From Drosophila persimilis (lineage: Eukaryota > Arthropoda > Insecta > Diptera > Drosophilidae), in NCBI RefSeq assembly GCF_003286085.1, contig NW_020825288.1:2852001-2916000 (forward strand): 64,000 nt of DNA, read 5' to 3'. Below, in pieces: positions 46,101 through 58,900 of the stretch (position 1 is its first letter; each line of letters opens with the position of its first letter). The position numbers and the translations under genes were made by a program. The notes below the pieces were generated by a model. That model saw only the letters and a list, made by a program, of their open reading frames with translations, did no database searches and was not told the origin of the DNA.

Positions 46101-49100
46101 TTAGTTGCAGCTGCGGCGAATCTGCAGCACATCGTCCAGCATAAAGTTGCGTAGGTGGCACAGGGCCTGCACAACGCTGTCCTGATCGCGGGCATTGGGT
46201 CCCAGCCAGTGTTCGGGCAGTGGCACCTTCGGCACGACTTGGGCGGGAGTCACGTGTGTGAGGGCTCGCCGCCAGTTGTTGTTGCAGGCGGCCACGTTGA
46301 GGTGGCTGCCCGTCTGGAGGCTCTCGATGTACTTGATGTAGGCCTCCGAATGGATGACTCGAGTGGTGCGCGGCGGCACGGTGACAAACATCGGCTCTGG
46401 CGGTGGTCCGAGCACAATCGTTTGCTGCGGCTGCTGCAGCATCTGCTGAGTGTGCGGCGCCTGCTGTTGCAGCTGCGCTGCCTCTGCGGTGTTGGCGGCA
46501 CGCGGTGAATGGGCATTGTTGGGCGGCAGCGGCACAGTGGCAGCCATCTGGGGCATGTGCTTCTGCCGGCGCGGCACAAAGTTCTTGCTGCGCTCGGTGA
46601 TGCCCAAAACCTTTCCGCACTTGCTCAGATGCACTTCGCGCACGTGCTTGATGAGCCGCACCACGTTGGGGAATCCCTGGGTGGACTTCTTGATGCGAGA
46701 ACAGTTGCGCCAGAGGCAGACGTACTCAATCTCCACGCCCGACGGCGGATGCCGCTGTATGTGGCCGGTGGCTTCGGAGAGGCAGTGTTCGGTGCAGTCC
46801 GGCATTTCCTCGAACTGGAAATCGCACTTGTCCCACAGGCACTCGAAGGTGAGCGGTGGACCTGTGGACTCCTGGGTGGCGCTTACCTGGGACGAAGGAC
46901 TGGCACTGTTCTGCGTGTCATCTATCTCACGGCGCAGGGCTGCCGTCTCCTCGTTCTGTTTGCTGGCGCGATCCTCCCAACTTTGCTTCACGCTGGACGG
47001 TAGATTCTTCCATTCGTTGCCCACCATTCGGGATATGTCCCCAAAGGAGGCCTCTGGATTGCTTTGGCAAATGCCTAAAAACGAATATACGGTCAGTATC
47101 TTAGGGAAATCCCACAGACAGTTGAGAGCACTCACCCTTTCGCACTTCGCTGGAGTAGAGAATGTAGCCGGTGAGGCATTTCTTGGCCGATTTGGCAGCC
47201 TTCACTTTGGAGGTCAGAGGCGTGGAGTTCACAGAGGGCGCCGGCGAGGACATGGCCGCTATGTCCGAGCTCAGAGACGGTGTATCACCATCCATCGAGT
47301 CCTCCAACATGCTCAGATCGTTGATCTCGCTCTTCACATCCTTGGCCGGCTTGATGGGAGTCTTGAAGTAGAAGATCTCATCCTCGGTGACGGCCGAGCT
47401 GTGCTGGAACTTGCGCATGTTGCCGGCCACCAGTTTGCGCACGGCCTTCTTCAGCTCGTCGTAGACGGACTCGCAGATGTAGACGTCGCTCTCGGCTATC
47501 TCTGTGGGTCGGGAGTTGATGAACTCCGCGTACTCCAGCACGGCGCAGCGACCCACAACACCCACCACGGGACTGACCTCTTCGACGGTGGTGAGGAGGA
47601 GCTCCTGGCGGAAGAACTGCTTGCCCAGGGCGGGGGTCGTTTCGCTGGGGGGCAGCAGCCAGGGACCCTTGAAGTATGACTTACCGTTCTGCTCCCAGAT
47701 CTGCTGGACCTGCGCCACGGACTGCTTGCCCGTTTGGGTGGCCACGTAGACGAAGTCGCCCGTCTTGATGGCCCCGCTGCAGATGGTGTTGTACTGCTGG
47801 TAGTAGACACTGTTGTTCTCGGCATTCGGCGGCGGGTCGCAGGACACATTGGGCTTCTCCTTCTCCACCATCGTCTCCTGCATTTTGAGCTCCTCCAGCT
47901 CTCCCTTGTGCTTCTCGATGCGCTCCTTGAACACGGACATCACGCGCTTCAGCTCCAGCGGCTGGTCGCGCGGCACAAACCTCACGGAGCTGCCCTCGCG
48001 TATCTGGGGCCAGTTCTTGAGCTTCTTGAAGCACCGTCCCTGCAGATTGTAGCGCGACTCGCACACGAACACATCCTTCTCTTGCAGCCGGTCGGGACGC
48101 ATCTTGATGTAGTCCTTGATGTGCATCACATAGCACATGCCCAGCACCTTGTCCATGGAGATGGTCTGCGAGATGCTGCTCTTGAACACCTCCTTCTCGA
48201 GGAACTTCCGCGTCGTCACGTGATACGTCTCGTGGGGCCGCACGAAGATCGAGCCCTGCATCAGCTTCTCGTTGCTGGGCGATGTCCACAGCCTCTCGAT
48301 GCAGGCGATCGAGGGTATCTTGTTCTCCGGCATCTGCACGTACACATAGTCGCCGGGGGAGTAGACCTGCTGATTGATTGTCATGCTCTCACCCTTGCTG
48401 GCGGCATTGAACTCATCTTTGTCCTGCTCCTGTTCCTGCTCCTCTTGCAGCAGCTTCTGCTGTCGCATCACCTCCACATCGGCCATCAGGCGCTCCAGCG
48501 TAAAGCTCAGGGCGGGCGAGCTGAGCGTGTCCTTGCACAGCTCATCCCGCTTGCGTATGAAGTAGGTCTGCAGCTCGATGGAGTCCTGAAATATATCCGA
48601 GTCCGTGCGCGACAGTTTGCGGGCACGCTCCAGGCAGGAGAAGATGTCCTCCTGGTAGATATCCAGTCGCTTGTAGGCGCCCTTGTCCAGCCTTCGCTTG
48701 ATCAAGTCCAGCGAAATGCCGCGCACCTTGGCCCCCTCGCCCAGCTCATCGTACTCGGCCAGCTCGGCCAAGGAGTCGGAGTAGCAGCGTCCCTCCTCAT
48801 CCTGGTGATTGTACAGGGTCGTGAACAGCGTGAGGAACAGCTCCTGCACGGCCAGCGGGACGTCCGGCAGCGAGTCGCGCTCGATACGCAGCTGCTGCTT
48901 CAACTGCAGCGTCAGCTGCTGCAGCACCAGAGCATCCTTGTAGATCTGCGAGTCGGGCTCGTTGTACTTGCAGGCGTTCTCCAGCATCAGTAGGAAATCG
49001 GCGGCCAGCTCGTCCAGGGTCTCGTAGGCGGACTGCTTCAGCTTCTGGGCAATGCGGTCCATGTCCATGGGCTCCTTGATGATGTCATAGTAGTCCGGAT

Positions 49101-51199
49101 ACTCGCCCTTCGACGGCAGCTTGGTGAAGATCAGCGACAGCTGACGCTTGCCCTTGGGCTCCTGATACTCGCGCAGCGTCTCATAGAACTGCCAGAGGCG
49201 GTCGGTAACCAGAGCCGTCTTCAGCTTGCGCCCCACTTTGGAGTACTTCTGCAGGGGTTTTTTCACCTCCACGAGGCCCGGGAACTCCTTGAGCTTCTCG
49301 TTGAGGGCTCGCTCCAGAATGTTGGCATCCTCGTAGATGGTGGAGCCCTCCTCGTTGTACTGCCGACAGTTGGAGAACATCAGGCGGTAGTCGGAGACGA
49401 CATCCTCCACAGTGGCATAGCGATCGGTGCGTATATTGTGATCGATGGTGCTCATGTCGATGGGATTCTGGATGATGTCGTAGTAGTCCGGATAGACTTT
49501 GCGGGGCGGCTTCTCCATGAACAGCTCGATGGGCCGACGATTCCCCACCAAGTACTCCACGAGGCACTTCTGGATGGCAAGGATCTTCTTCTTGATGGCC
49601 CCATTGATGGCAATGCGATTCGTCTTGGGCGAATTCGAGTTGTTCGGCGTGTGCGAGGTGTTCGAGTTGGAATTGGAGTTGATGCGCGGCCTGCCCGGCT
49701 TCCGCTTCTCCGTCTGGGCGTTGCTCGATGTAAAGCTTTCGGGCTCCAGCAGATCGTCCCCCTCTTCCTCTTCCAGCTCGTCTCCAGTCTCCTCGAGGGA
49801 CTCCTCCACCAGCTTGGCATTCATGATTTTTAGCATCTTGAGAGCATCTTTGTGGGTTCGATGGCTGGGCACGAACGCCTTCTTGGCGTTGTCCAGCATG
49901 AGATACAGATCGGAGGTGAGATCACTTATATTCGCATAGTCGCCCTTCTTCAGCTTCGTGTGGATCTGGCTCATGGAAATGGGCCGCTTGATCATCTCAA
50001 AGTATTCCGGGTGAAAGCGACGCACCGGCAGCTTCCACAGGGAGTTGCCCAGCGGTGGCCCCGTGATGCCAGGATGCTCCGATGTCCCAGGTGCATTATA
50101 AAGATAATCGAACAGGGCCCACATGGGACCTTCGCCCTTTTTACTCGTCTCCTCGTCATCGGAACTCTCCACCTTTTCTTTTAGTGCTGCGAATGAAAGT
50201 AAATGTAAAATTGTATCTTGGGGGCAAAAAAAGAGGATTTATTCTCTTACCGGCTATGACCGCACTGGACAAACTCTTGAGTCGCCTGGCCAGCTTCCCC
50301 TTGCCCGCTTCCAGCTCGCCACGCCTTTGCGTAAAAATGCGCTTCAGGGCCTTGGCATCCTTGTAGATCTGCGAGCCCGGCTCGTTGAAGAGGCAGGCAT
50401 TCTTAGTCATCTGCAGCAGATCACGTTCCATTTCCATCAGCGAGGAGTAGGCATTCATTTGGATTTTGGTCGCAATCAGACGCAGGTCAATCGGATGCTC
50501 AATCACATCGTAATAGTCCGGGTAGATCTTCTTCGAAGGCAGCAGCTGGAACATGCGGTACATGGCCCTATCGGTGATCGGGTCGGTGGCTGTCATTACC
50601 GAGGCAAAGAGCTCCTCATACTGATTGAATTCGTCGTCGAGATCACCGCACGGCTCCGTGCTGGTTGTCATTCGGCGGATAGTGCGCGAAATGCGCTTGG
50701 CACGCGGCTCCTCTTCCGCCATGCCATTGGCCTCCATTATGCGCTGCCTCTGCGACTGGATGTGCTGCCACAGGGCGTGGGCATCTCGGTACTCGGCGCT
50801 CTCCGGCTTGTAAAAGGCCTTCGCGTTGCCAATCAGCAGCTCCAGATCGGCCATCAGGTCTTCGAGATCGTCGTACGAGTCTGTCTTGAGTTTCTGCTGT
50901 ACCTTCAGCAAGTCGATGGGATTCACCACCACGTCGTAGTAGGAGGGCTCCTGCCGTCTCTTTGGCGCCCGTATGAACGTATCGCACAGCATCGAGCCAT
51001 CCTCCTTCTTGATGTTCCGTATGGAGTCGTACAACTGCTGGCAGAGCTCGGTCGGATCCAGTCGGCGCTTTTTTCGCGCCGATTGTGTCGTTGTCTGCTG
51101 CACCGGCGACTGCTCCGGCGTCGAGTCGTCCAGCATCAGCGGATCTTCGTCCTGGCGACTCGATATGGAGCTGGCGCGACGCTTGCGACTCAGCATCAT
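46101..51199 (-). CDS. polybromo: polybromo (BAF180), PBAP chromatin-remodelling subunit
   Basis: Signature subunit of the Brahma-containing PBAP SWI/SNF complex, which binds acetylated histones. The three exons are 51199-50251, 50186-47136 and 47074-46101, both introns phase 1, giving 1657 aa, the expected length. Six bromodomains lie at about 50-155, 185-300, 339-435, 520-610, 649-745 and 760-870, then two BAH domains at about 925-1045 and 1120-1240, and an HMG box at about 1320-1390 (LTGYILYSSEVRKG, split by the last intron). Two C2H2-like finger patterns follow (for example CLWRNC with HVREVH). The acetyl-lysine Asn is present in bromodomains 2, 4 and 5 (YNEP/FNEP type) and absent in 1, 3 and 6. 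Confidence 0.96.
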
Positions 51200-51288
51200 G
51201 TAACAATAATTATTCTTGTCTTTTCCGCTGAAAAAATATTATTATCAAAACGACAACGCGACGCCACCAGACAAAAAAATGCTACAAA

Positions 51289-51341
51289 TAGTGTGACGCC
51301 ATCACGGTCAGATTTTCGAAATATACCGAAAATATACCGAC
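51289..51341 (-). promoter_or_regulatory. polybromo promoter motifs
   Basis: TAGTGTGACG (51289-51298) is one or two bases off the M1BP/Ohler-1 motif. It is followed by two tandem ATATACCGA units of Ohler-6 type. These lie 90-140 bases upstream of the start codon, where a fly housekeeping core promoter is expected. Confidence 0.5.
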
Positions 51342-51540
51342 AAATTATTTGTATTCATATTCCATCATATCCCTCGACTTTGATATTCGGTTGAGTATTA
51401 ATAGCTAGCCAGGACCTTCAGTCCTAAAACCATAATTTTATCCGATTGATGAATCAATGTGCTGTAAGAATGGTTTATTTTAGGTTCTCATCTTTATTGG
51501 ATTTTTTGTAAAATAAGGTCTAAACATAAAACGTCTACAA
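51315..51540 (+). repeat. dispersed repeat, copy B
   Basis: Starts with CGAAATATACCGAAAATATA and ends in TTTATTGGATTTTTTGTAAA. Shares order and wording with copies A (30470-30720) and C (33010-33130). It directly abuts the polybromo promoter. Confidence 0.5.
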
Positions 51541-52960
51541 CAATTTCCACATAATTTGGTTTTTTACATGGTAGCTACACGCTAATTACACAACAGAGAC
51601 AAATTTGTACGTTTTTTGACAAGTTTGACCGTTTTTTTTCATACAAGCTCCATGGAAGCGCCAGTGTGCAGACTCCATGTGATCGATGTGGCCTGGCATT
51701 TCTACACGATTTCTATATTGGTGCTTTGGACAATAGGGTGTTCTAAAAATACTGGAAAATACTCAAAATCACCATGAAAAGTATACAAATATACAAGGTG
51801 TGTGAGCTAGACAAGGTGTCTAATACGAAAGTTTCAGTGTGACTGCGAATTTGTCGTTAAAATATACCGGCCGACCATCAGAAATATACCGGAATAAGAG
51901 GATTTGAAATTCAAAAAGAAATAAGAGAAAATAATTTTCGATTTGCATTCGGTACCTCTTAATTCGGATCGTGATGCTTTTGCGCTTTCATCGTTTACAT
52001 ACGAATTCCTATATTTATTCAAATATTAATTTCACTATACATTAAATCACAGCAAAATTCTAATTCTTAGGATCGGTTGTCCCTCAGGCCAGTAGGAAAA
52101 AGGAGGTCAAGCTGGAAGAAAACAATATATGAAATAATAGCCAGTAAATACTTAGATAAAGTGAAAGAAAAAACAGCAAGGCATTTTTGTTAAAATTGCT
52201 TATTTTATTTTAGTTTTATCACATAATCCTTAGATGCATGTTTGTGTGCGTGTGTTACAAATTATTGAGTATGCGATATAATGAATTATTTGGGAAGGGG
52301 AGAGGGGTGTGCGCGCCTCGGTCGAGGCGCGTGAATAAGGAACATTCTTGTAACTTAAATAATAGCAGACAATATTAGACATTTAAAGATAAATAAATTA
52401 AAAATTAGATGAGCGACATCGCTTGACTCTGACCGACAAAAGGAGTTAAAATACGAAAAAAAAGTATCCCTAAACGAGAGCGGACAATGGGGCAGGTCCT
52501 AGATCTAAAATCGAATCGTACGAAACGTATGCCGCAGTACTTATTTTTGCGAATATATTATATTTACATTGGCGAGATTTCTGGCCATGGGATGGGGCCA
52601 TCTCTAGTATGTGAAGTACAACAATTAAGCACAACAGTAAACGGCGCAACAATTGGTTATATACGAATATCAGTTCTGCCTAAGCTAACACGTGTATATA
52701 GAACATATGTATAAGGTATGTATTATATGTATATCTGGCGGTCGGTGTCAACCCACATCTCAACCTTATGTCTCTCAACAGTTCATTTCGTTTGCCTTGC
52801 GACTAGCGGTGGTATTGCGACTGCTCCTAAAACTTAGATTATGGTACTTGGCATAGAATCTACTTAAGCTCGTAAGCGGCGACTCGACAAAGCGTCTCAG
52901 CGGCTGGAGGTGACTCTGCAGCTGCCGGAGAGACACGTTGTGCCGTCGCTTCCGCAAATA
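51541..52960. other. polybromo upstream DNA and lilipod 3' UTR
   Basis: ATATACCGG-type units recur at about 51862-51893. From about 52200 to 52960 is probably the lilipod 3' UTR. I see no gene. Confidence 0.5.
52204..52209 (-). terminator. possible lilipod polyadenylation signal
   Basis: AATAAA on the minus strand about 750 bases past the stop. I did not exclude an earlier weaker site. Confidence 0.4.
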
Positions 52961-55900
52961 TCAGTTGATGAAGCTCATGTAGTTAGTAAAGAGCACATAG
53001 TTTTCCACTAACCGGGCACGCAGCTCACGTCGCACGGTGGCCGAGAACTTGTTGGCCAAGCACAGCGCTGTGGTTGTGCCAAACACCAGATTGTAGAGCA
53101 AAACAATCTGGAAGTTCCCGAGCCACTCGATGGCACCAAAGTCCCCCAGCAGATCGAAGTTTGTAATGCCTGTTTATGGGTGGGTGTGGATGTTAGTGCC
53201 AATCATTTTTTAGTCATTCTAGCATATACGATTACGAGTACCTATAATCCTACTGAGCAGCGGAAGGGCCGAGGACAGGACCAGCATGAAGCCACAGTTT
53301 AGCATTAGCTGGGGCAGTGAGGTCTGGTGCCGCTTGGGGCGCACAGTGCGCATGAAGGGCATGCTGTAGAAGCCCACCACAGAGGTGGCGCCCAGATAAA
53401 AGATGAGGCAAACCTCCAGTCCGGCGCCAAAGGGTCCCAGCTTCGACAGCGATGAAATTCCCAGCGTGAATTGCTGCAAAACAGAATCAGAATTCCATTA
53501 GGAGAAACGGCCAAAAGCCTCGCTCGGCGACCTACCCTTGTGCTCAACGGCAGCGCCTTGATTCCTATGAGCAGCTCGAGCGTGTTTTGCACCACCAATA
53601 GAATGGTCATGCCCGTGCAGAAGAGCAGCAGCAGCATGGCCAGCGGATAGACAAACGAACGCTGGAACGTGCTCGACTTGCGCTGTTTGTCCAGCTCCTT
53701 GCGCTCACAGTCCAATTCTCTCAGTCTTTCGTTCAGCTGCTGTTCGCTCGCGTTGAAGCCCGTCGGCTTGCGCTGGTAGAGGTGCTCCAGCGACTGTTGC
53801 AGCAAGGACGGGTGAAGGTATCCACGACTGCGGCCATTTCGATGGTGGCCATTGGTGGCATCCGCAATGCTCACGTTGTACAGCTCAATGTGGGCCAACT
53901 TCCGCTTGACGCTCGCCTCCTCCATGAAGAAGGCGTCGAACTCCTCGTTCACATCCCGCCGCAGCATGGGACGCACCAGCACCTGGTTGACAACGCCAAA
54001 CAGCCGCACAAATCCGCAGGGAGTGCAAACTAGGGAAGAAAAAACAAACAAACAAAGTAAACAAAGTGCCCCTTGCCCGTTTCCATGACATTCCATGACA
54101 AATAAACAGTCTAAAAAAACAAATTCACTTCGAAAGAGCAGCAGCACGGATCGGATTATATTCCAGAACAGAGCACAAAATGACTAGCAAGGGACTTGAC
54201 GACTTTTCCGAGTTCGAGGCCACTCTGCAGAAGATTGAAGACATATTGCACGAGAGCGATGAGAAGCAAGACGCGGCAGCAGCGGCCGAGTCCAAGACGG
54301 CCGTTGACTTTGACAAACTGGATCCCGACAATGTGCGCCTGAAGGTGCGCGAGAATCGCACTGTGATCAACCGCAAGAGCCTGGAGGAGGACAAAAAGAA
54401 CGAGGCTGGAATGGTGCAGACCATGAACCAGCAAAGCTTCATGCAGCAGGTGGAGAAGGACGCCAATGAGCGCGCCGAGTCACGGGCCAAGCGCGAGTAC
54501 GAGGCGGAGGTGCAAAAGAGGTAATCCTCCCAATACAGGCAATCCTTGTGGCCCTGATTTCATTCCTCTGCTTCCACAGCCATGGCAACGAAGCCTTTCG
54601 CAACGCGAAGTACGAAAAGGCCATTCTCCACTACGGCAAGGCCCTGGCTCAGATCAAAGACAGTGCCATAACGTACAACAATCGCGCCTTGTGCTACATC
54701 AAGTGAGTACACAGAAACCGATGCCCTTTGGGCTCTCCTTAAGCTCTCCTTCGCTCTTTCAGGCTCCGCAACTATAAGCGCGCTCTGCAGGACTGCCAGC
54801 ATGTGGTGGACAAGCTGCAGGAGACCAATCTGCGCGCCTGGCTGTACAAGGCCACGGCCTACAAGCGTCTCGGACAGACGAAGGACTTTGAGGAGAGCGT
54901 GGCCAAGGCCCGCGAGCACAATCCCAAGCAGCTGGCCTACATCGAGAAGTACATCAAGCAGATGGAGGCAGAGACCTAGAAGCCTTAAATTTATTACATA
55001 TACACTGTATTTTATACTCACTGAGCATCAGCATTACGCCCAGAAACGAGACACAGGAATAAAGGAACGGCAGGTGAACACTGCCCAGATCTGTGAAGCG
55101 TAAAGAGCGGAAATTAGCAATGGATTGTACAGCGATTGTTTACAGATTTACAGAAGAGGGTGCAGTGCTGTCTGAGCGACAGACTGGAACCGCTCCCAGT
55201 CCATGGCACTGGGTGCGGAGTGCACATCGTTTCACTCACTTAAAAACCAAAAGAACTGCAGTTTTTCAATCCCGAAAACTGCGCTTAGAACTGCAGTGAG
55301 TACCAGCACAATGACGGCCATCAGCATGAATACTGTAAAGGTCTCGTAGACGCGCGGCAGGATGCCCTTCTTGTGGCCCACGAAGCCCGTGGATTCGGTG
55401 AACAAATACACGAACGGCAGGAAGATGAACAGCGACAGATTGGAGAACAGAAACACATGATTCCAGAGACCTACAATGGAGAGGGGGTTTAGAACAGAAT
55501 ATTAATCAATCCGGGGGGGGGGGGGAGGGTTCTTCGCGTCCTTACCTTGAATGAGGGAACTGTTGAGCCACTTCACGTAGTAGCTGTTGGGATACAAGAG
55601 CAGCACCTCGTTGCTGGCTATGGAGACTGGCAGCAGCATGGCAGCCCCCTCGGCGACGGCCAGTGTGAATGTGCAGAGCCAAAAGCTGCAAGAAAAACGT
55701 TTTGATTAGTGCCACTGGCATTGGCATGTCTCTCCGAATGCAGCCACTCTCGCGAGTCGCGACTGACTTGGCAATTAGCAAAGTCAAGCGGCAATTGGCA
55801 GGCCGGGAGGTTATTGACTCCCTCTCCGGCGGATCGGATGCCTTACCTTATGCGATACACCAGCACCTCGTCCTCGTCGTTCGAATAGAGATCGTCACGA

Positions 55901-58900
55901 TCGCGTCGCCGAAAACGTGAGACGACCACATAGGAGCTAAAGTACAGCAGAATGATCAGCAGCAAGAAAATCTGAAAGGAAGAACAGGGAAACCATAAAC
56001 TATCTATCTATCTATCTATCTATCTGTATATATTGAACCTATTCCCCACCCACGCATTTCTTTGGTTTTTCTTTAAATGCAAATATTTTGTCGCTTTTTG
56101 GGGCTTCGTTTCGGTCTACCAACTGCCAAAACATTTGCTCGGATCTAAAGTATATTTATTTATACTCAAGTAAATGCATGTTTGCAGACCCCACACACCC
56201 ACACATCTGTATGATACGATTGGGAACTAGATCTCTATAAAATTCTGTCTGAATCAGGAAGGTACTGGGTGTCAAAGTCTGTTTTGTTATTGTCAAGTGT
56301 TTCCACACCGATTCAGGGTCATATCTATAGAGAAGTGCGAGTACATTCCATTGAAGATTCTATTAACTTGGACAAAAGATGCTTTTGAAAAGCTTTTGTT
56401 TCTTAGATCAAAGCAAGTGTTTTTTCAATGCATTGACAATGGACTTTATCTATATAGGGAAAGTTATTAAATGGTTTAGGTATTTTCATAGCGAAAAGAA
56501 CATGGAAACTGCAGAGAAACTAAGGAATAAATATATTAAAAATATCTTTTACAATATCCAACCAAAAAAACCCTAAAAGCATCAGGCACACGCAATGTAT
56601 GTTGTTTTTGGCATTCCCTTTTGCACTATCCGAGCACGTCATGACACGTCATGTGGCAAAATGTATTCCATTCCAGCATAAAGCTGGAAATGGTCTGGAA
56701 AGGGTCTACCATTTCGCTTATTTGTTTGTACAGTTGTACTATCGGGTAAAACCCCGTAGCCACTCGTCTTGAATAAATACAGAGCAACCGCAGAATGTTC
56801 CCCGACCGCTTGAAGTCGCAGCACCTTGGTTACAAGCAAATCAATAATTGGTGATTAATTATGGCCACCAATCGACCAATGCTTTCGACGACAGCAGCAA
56901 TAGAGGCGTCCAAGGGTCACAAGCAGGGCTTATCAGTGGCCGACGACAATTGATGATAAGACCCGGCAGACCAACCCAGAACCATTTGAATGTCATCCAT
57001 CCACTTCAAACATTCGGCGATTATCCCCCGAACAAAACCTACTATATGTCCGATTATGTGCGGAATGAATGAATGAATGTCGGGAAGCATATTTGCCACC
57101 CAAAAGTTCGCCTGGGAAACATTTTTGGCCACGTCATACATCTGTATTTTTGTTTGTTATTTAAACCAAACAAAAACAAGACAAAAATAGATGGATAGAT
57201 ACGCGAGGAGAGGCGCTTCGCATATATATACTATAAATCATTAACAAAAGATACTTTTCATGTTTTTCAGTGAGTGAGAGAGGGAACAAAAAATAGCAAT
57301 TAATTGTCCGCTTTTGTTTGTTATTCAAGATAGTTGCATTTGTATCTGTGAGATACTCTTCAGCGCAGTATTCGTGCAAATTCCAATTAACTTTTGCATG
57401 CCCCATCGGTTGCCCCATCGGTTCGGTGTGATCAGAGGCAATTAAATCAAATTATCTTCAATTATTTTCGCCATTCGGGAGTCGCAGAACTCAGATCCAC
57501 AGTCTGTTCCGAATTTTATTATTATTTAAACAGTTTTCTTGCCAAAAAATCAAATAAAGCAACGCAAAAGCATTTGCTATCAACAAATGTGCGTCGCTTA
57601 TTTATAGAACATTCAAGCGTCTAGACTCCAGAGCGAGGAACGATCATAGAACATGCAAGTTTCATAACTCTGTAGAGTGGGGAGATTCGGAATAGAGTCC
57701 ATGGATCGTTGAATTGTAGTCTCTGGCACCTATCTTATGGTTCTGAAACGCACTGTTCATGCCACTGGGCACGATGACGTGCCTCTCTCTCTCCGTTGAA
57801 CTTGGAACACGTAGACGCGGTCCGATGTATGAGATATGAGCAGCTTCTGCCTCTGCCCCGCCCGTACACATTCCAGAATGAAAACGCAACGAGAGCTTCA
57901 AGTACGAGTGCGACGACACGCTCCAAGAGGTTTTTTGCCCGCGAACAAACTGCATTTCTATCGGAAAGTGATATCTTTTGACCAAAAGATACCCCAAATC
58001 AAGAGTCAATGACTTGACATGAACTCGACATCGAAATTGGCAGGAAAACAACGCCCATTAAATGTCGACGCCGACTTTGGCTATAAATAGGAAACAACGC
58101 CCAAAATGCAAGGCGATTTGCAGGCAGGAGGCAGCAGGCAGCAGGAGGGAGGGAGAAGCACTCGTAGTACGAGTATCTTTTATATGTACTATAATATCTT
58201 GTCAGACTGGTTGCTGCTTGGCTTGAAGACAACTTTGCCGGTGAATGGGCTGGCAAAATATTGTATTTACCGAGTGAAAAATCAAAGAGTTGTAGAGTTT
58301 TAGAGGGTAAAGGCAAGACCTTGAAAGGCTTTCAAGTGTAGAATAAAAGTCTTGTCTGCTCCATCTCTAATTAAGGGGTATCTAATGGTCCAAACTATAG
58401 AAATTTCAGCACATAATTTAATTGCACAAGGTGAAAGATGTTTTTAGACACCGAGTTGACAATCGGTAAGAGTGGGGATCAGTGGCAGAGGGAACAAAAA
58501 CAGAAAACAGAAAGCACAATCTTTTCAATTTCATTCGAGACTTTCTTTGAAAAGCTATTCTTGGAAGATCTTTGAGGAATTTCTTCACTTTACAGTTAAT
58601 CACGGTTCTTATCGCTGGACACGGCACAAAACAGTTGCAAGAAAATGACTAAGAACGTGCCCCACAATGTGGTTACCCAAGGCGTCTCATGCGTCCCATG
58701 GTGTGGGCTGGAAAGCCGGCTTCCCACCTGCCCCCTCCCGCCCCCTCACTGGTTCTTCTGTTTCGGGTTTTGGGTGGGCTTCTGCATTATTCATGAATGC
58801 TTTGGCAGTCAATCGCATTCGGTTTGGGCTCTGGCCAGAGCTCACGTACCTCTAATCTGACCCACATTCTGCCTGTGGGGCGGGGCGGGGCGGGGCGGCA

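Noticed and set aside
46450-51394. Several long plus-strand frames (up to 423 codons) opposite polybromo
   Set aside because: They are shadows of a G/C-ending coding strand; the minus frame encodes six bromodomains, two BAH domains and an HMG box.
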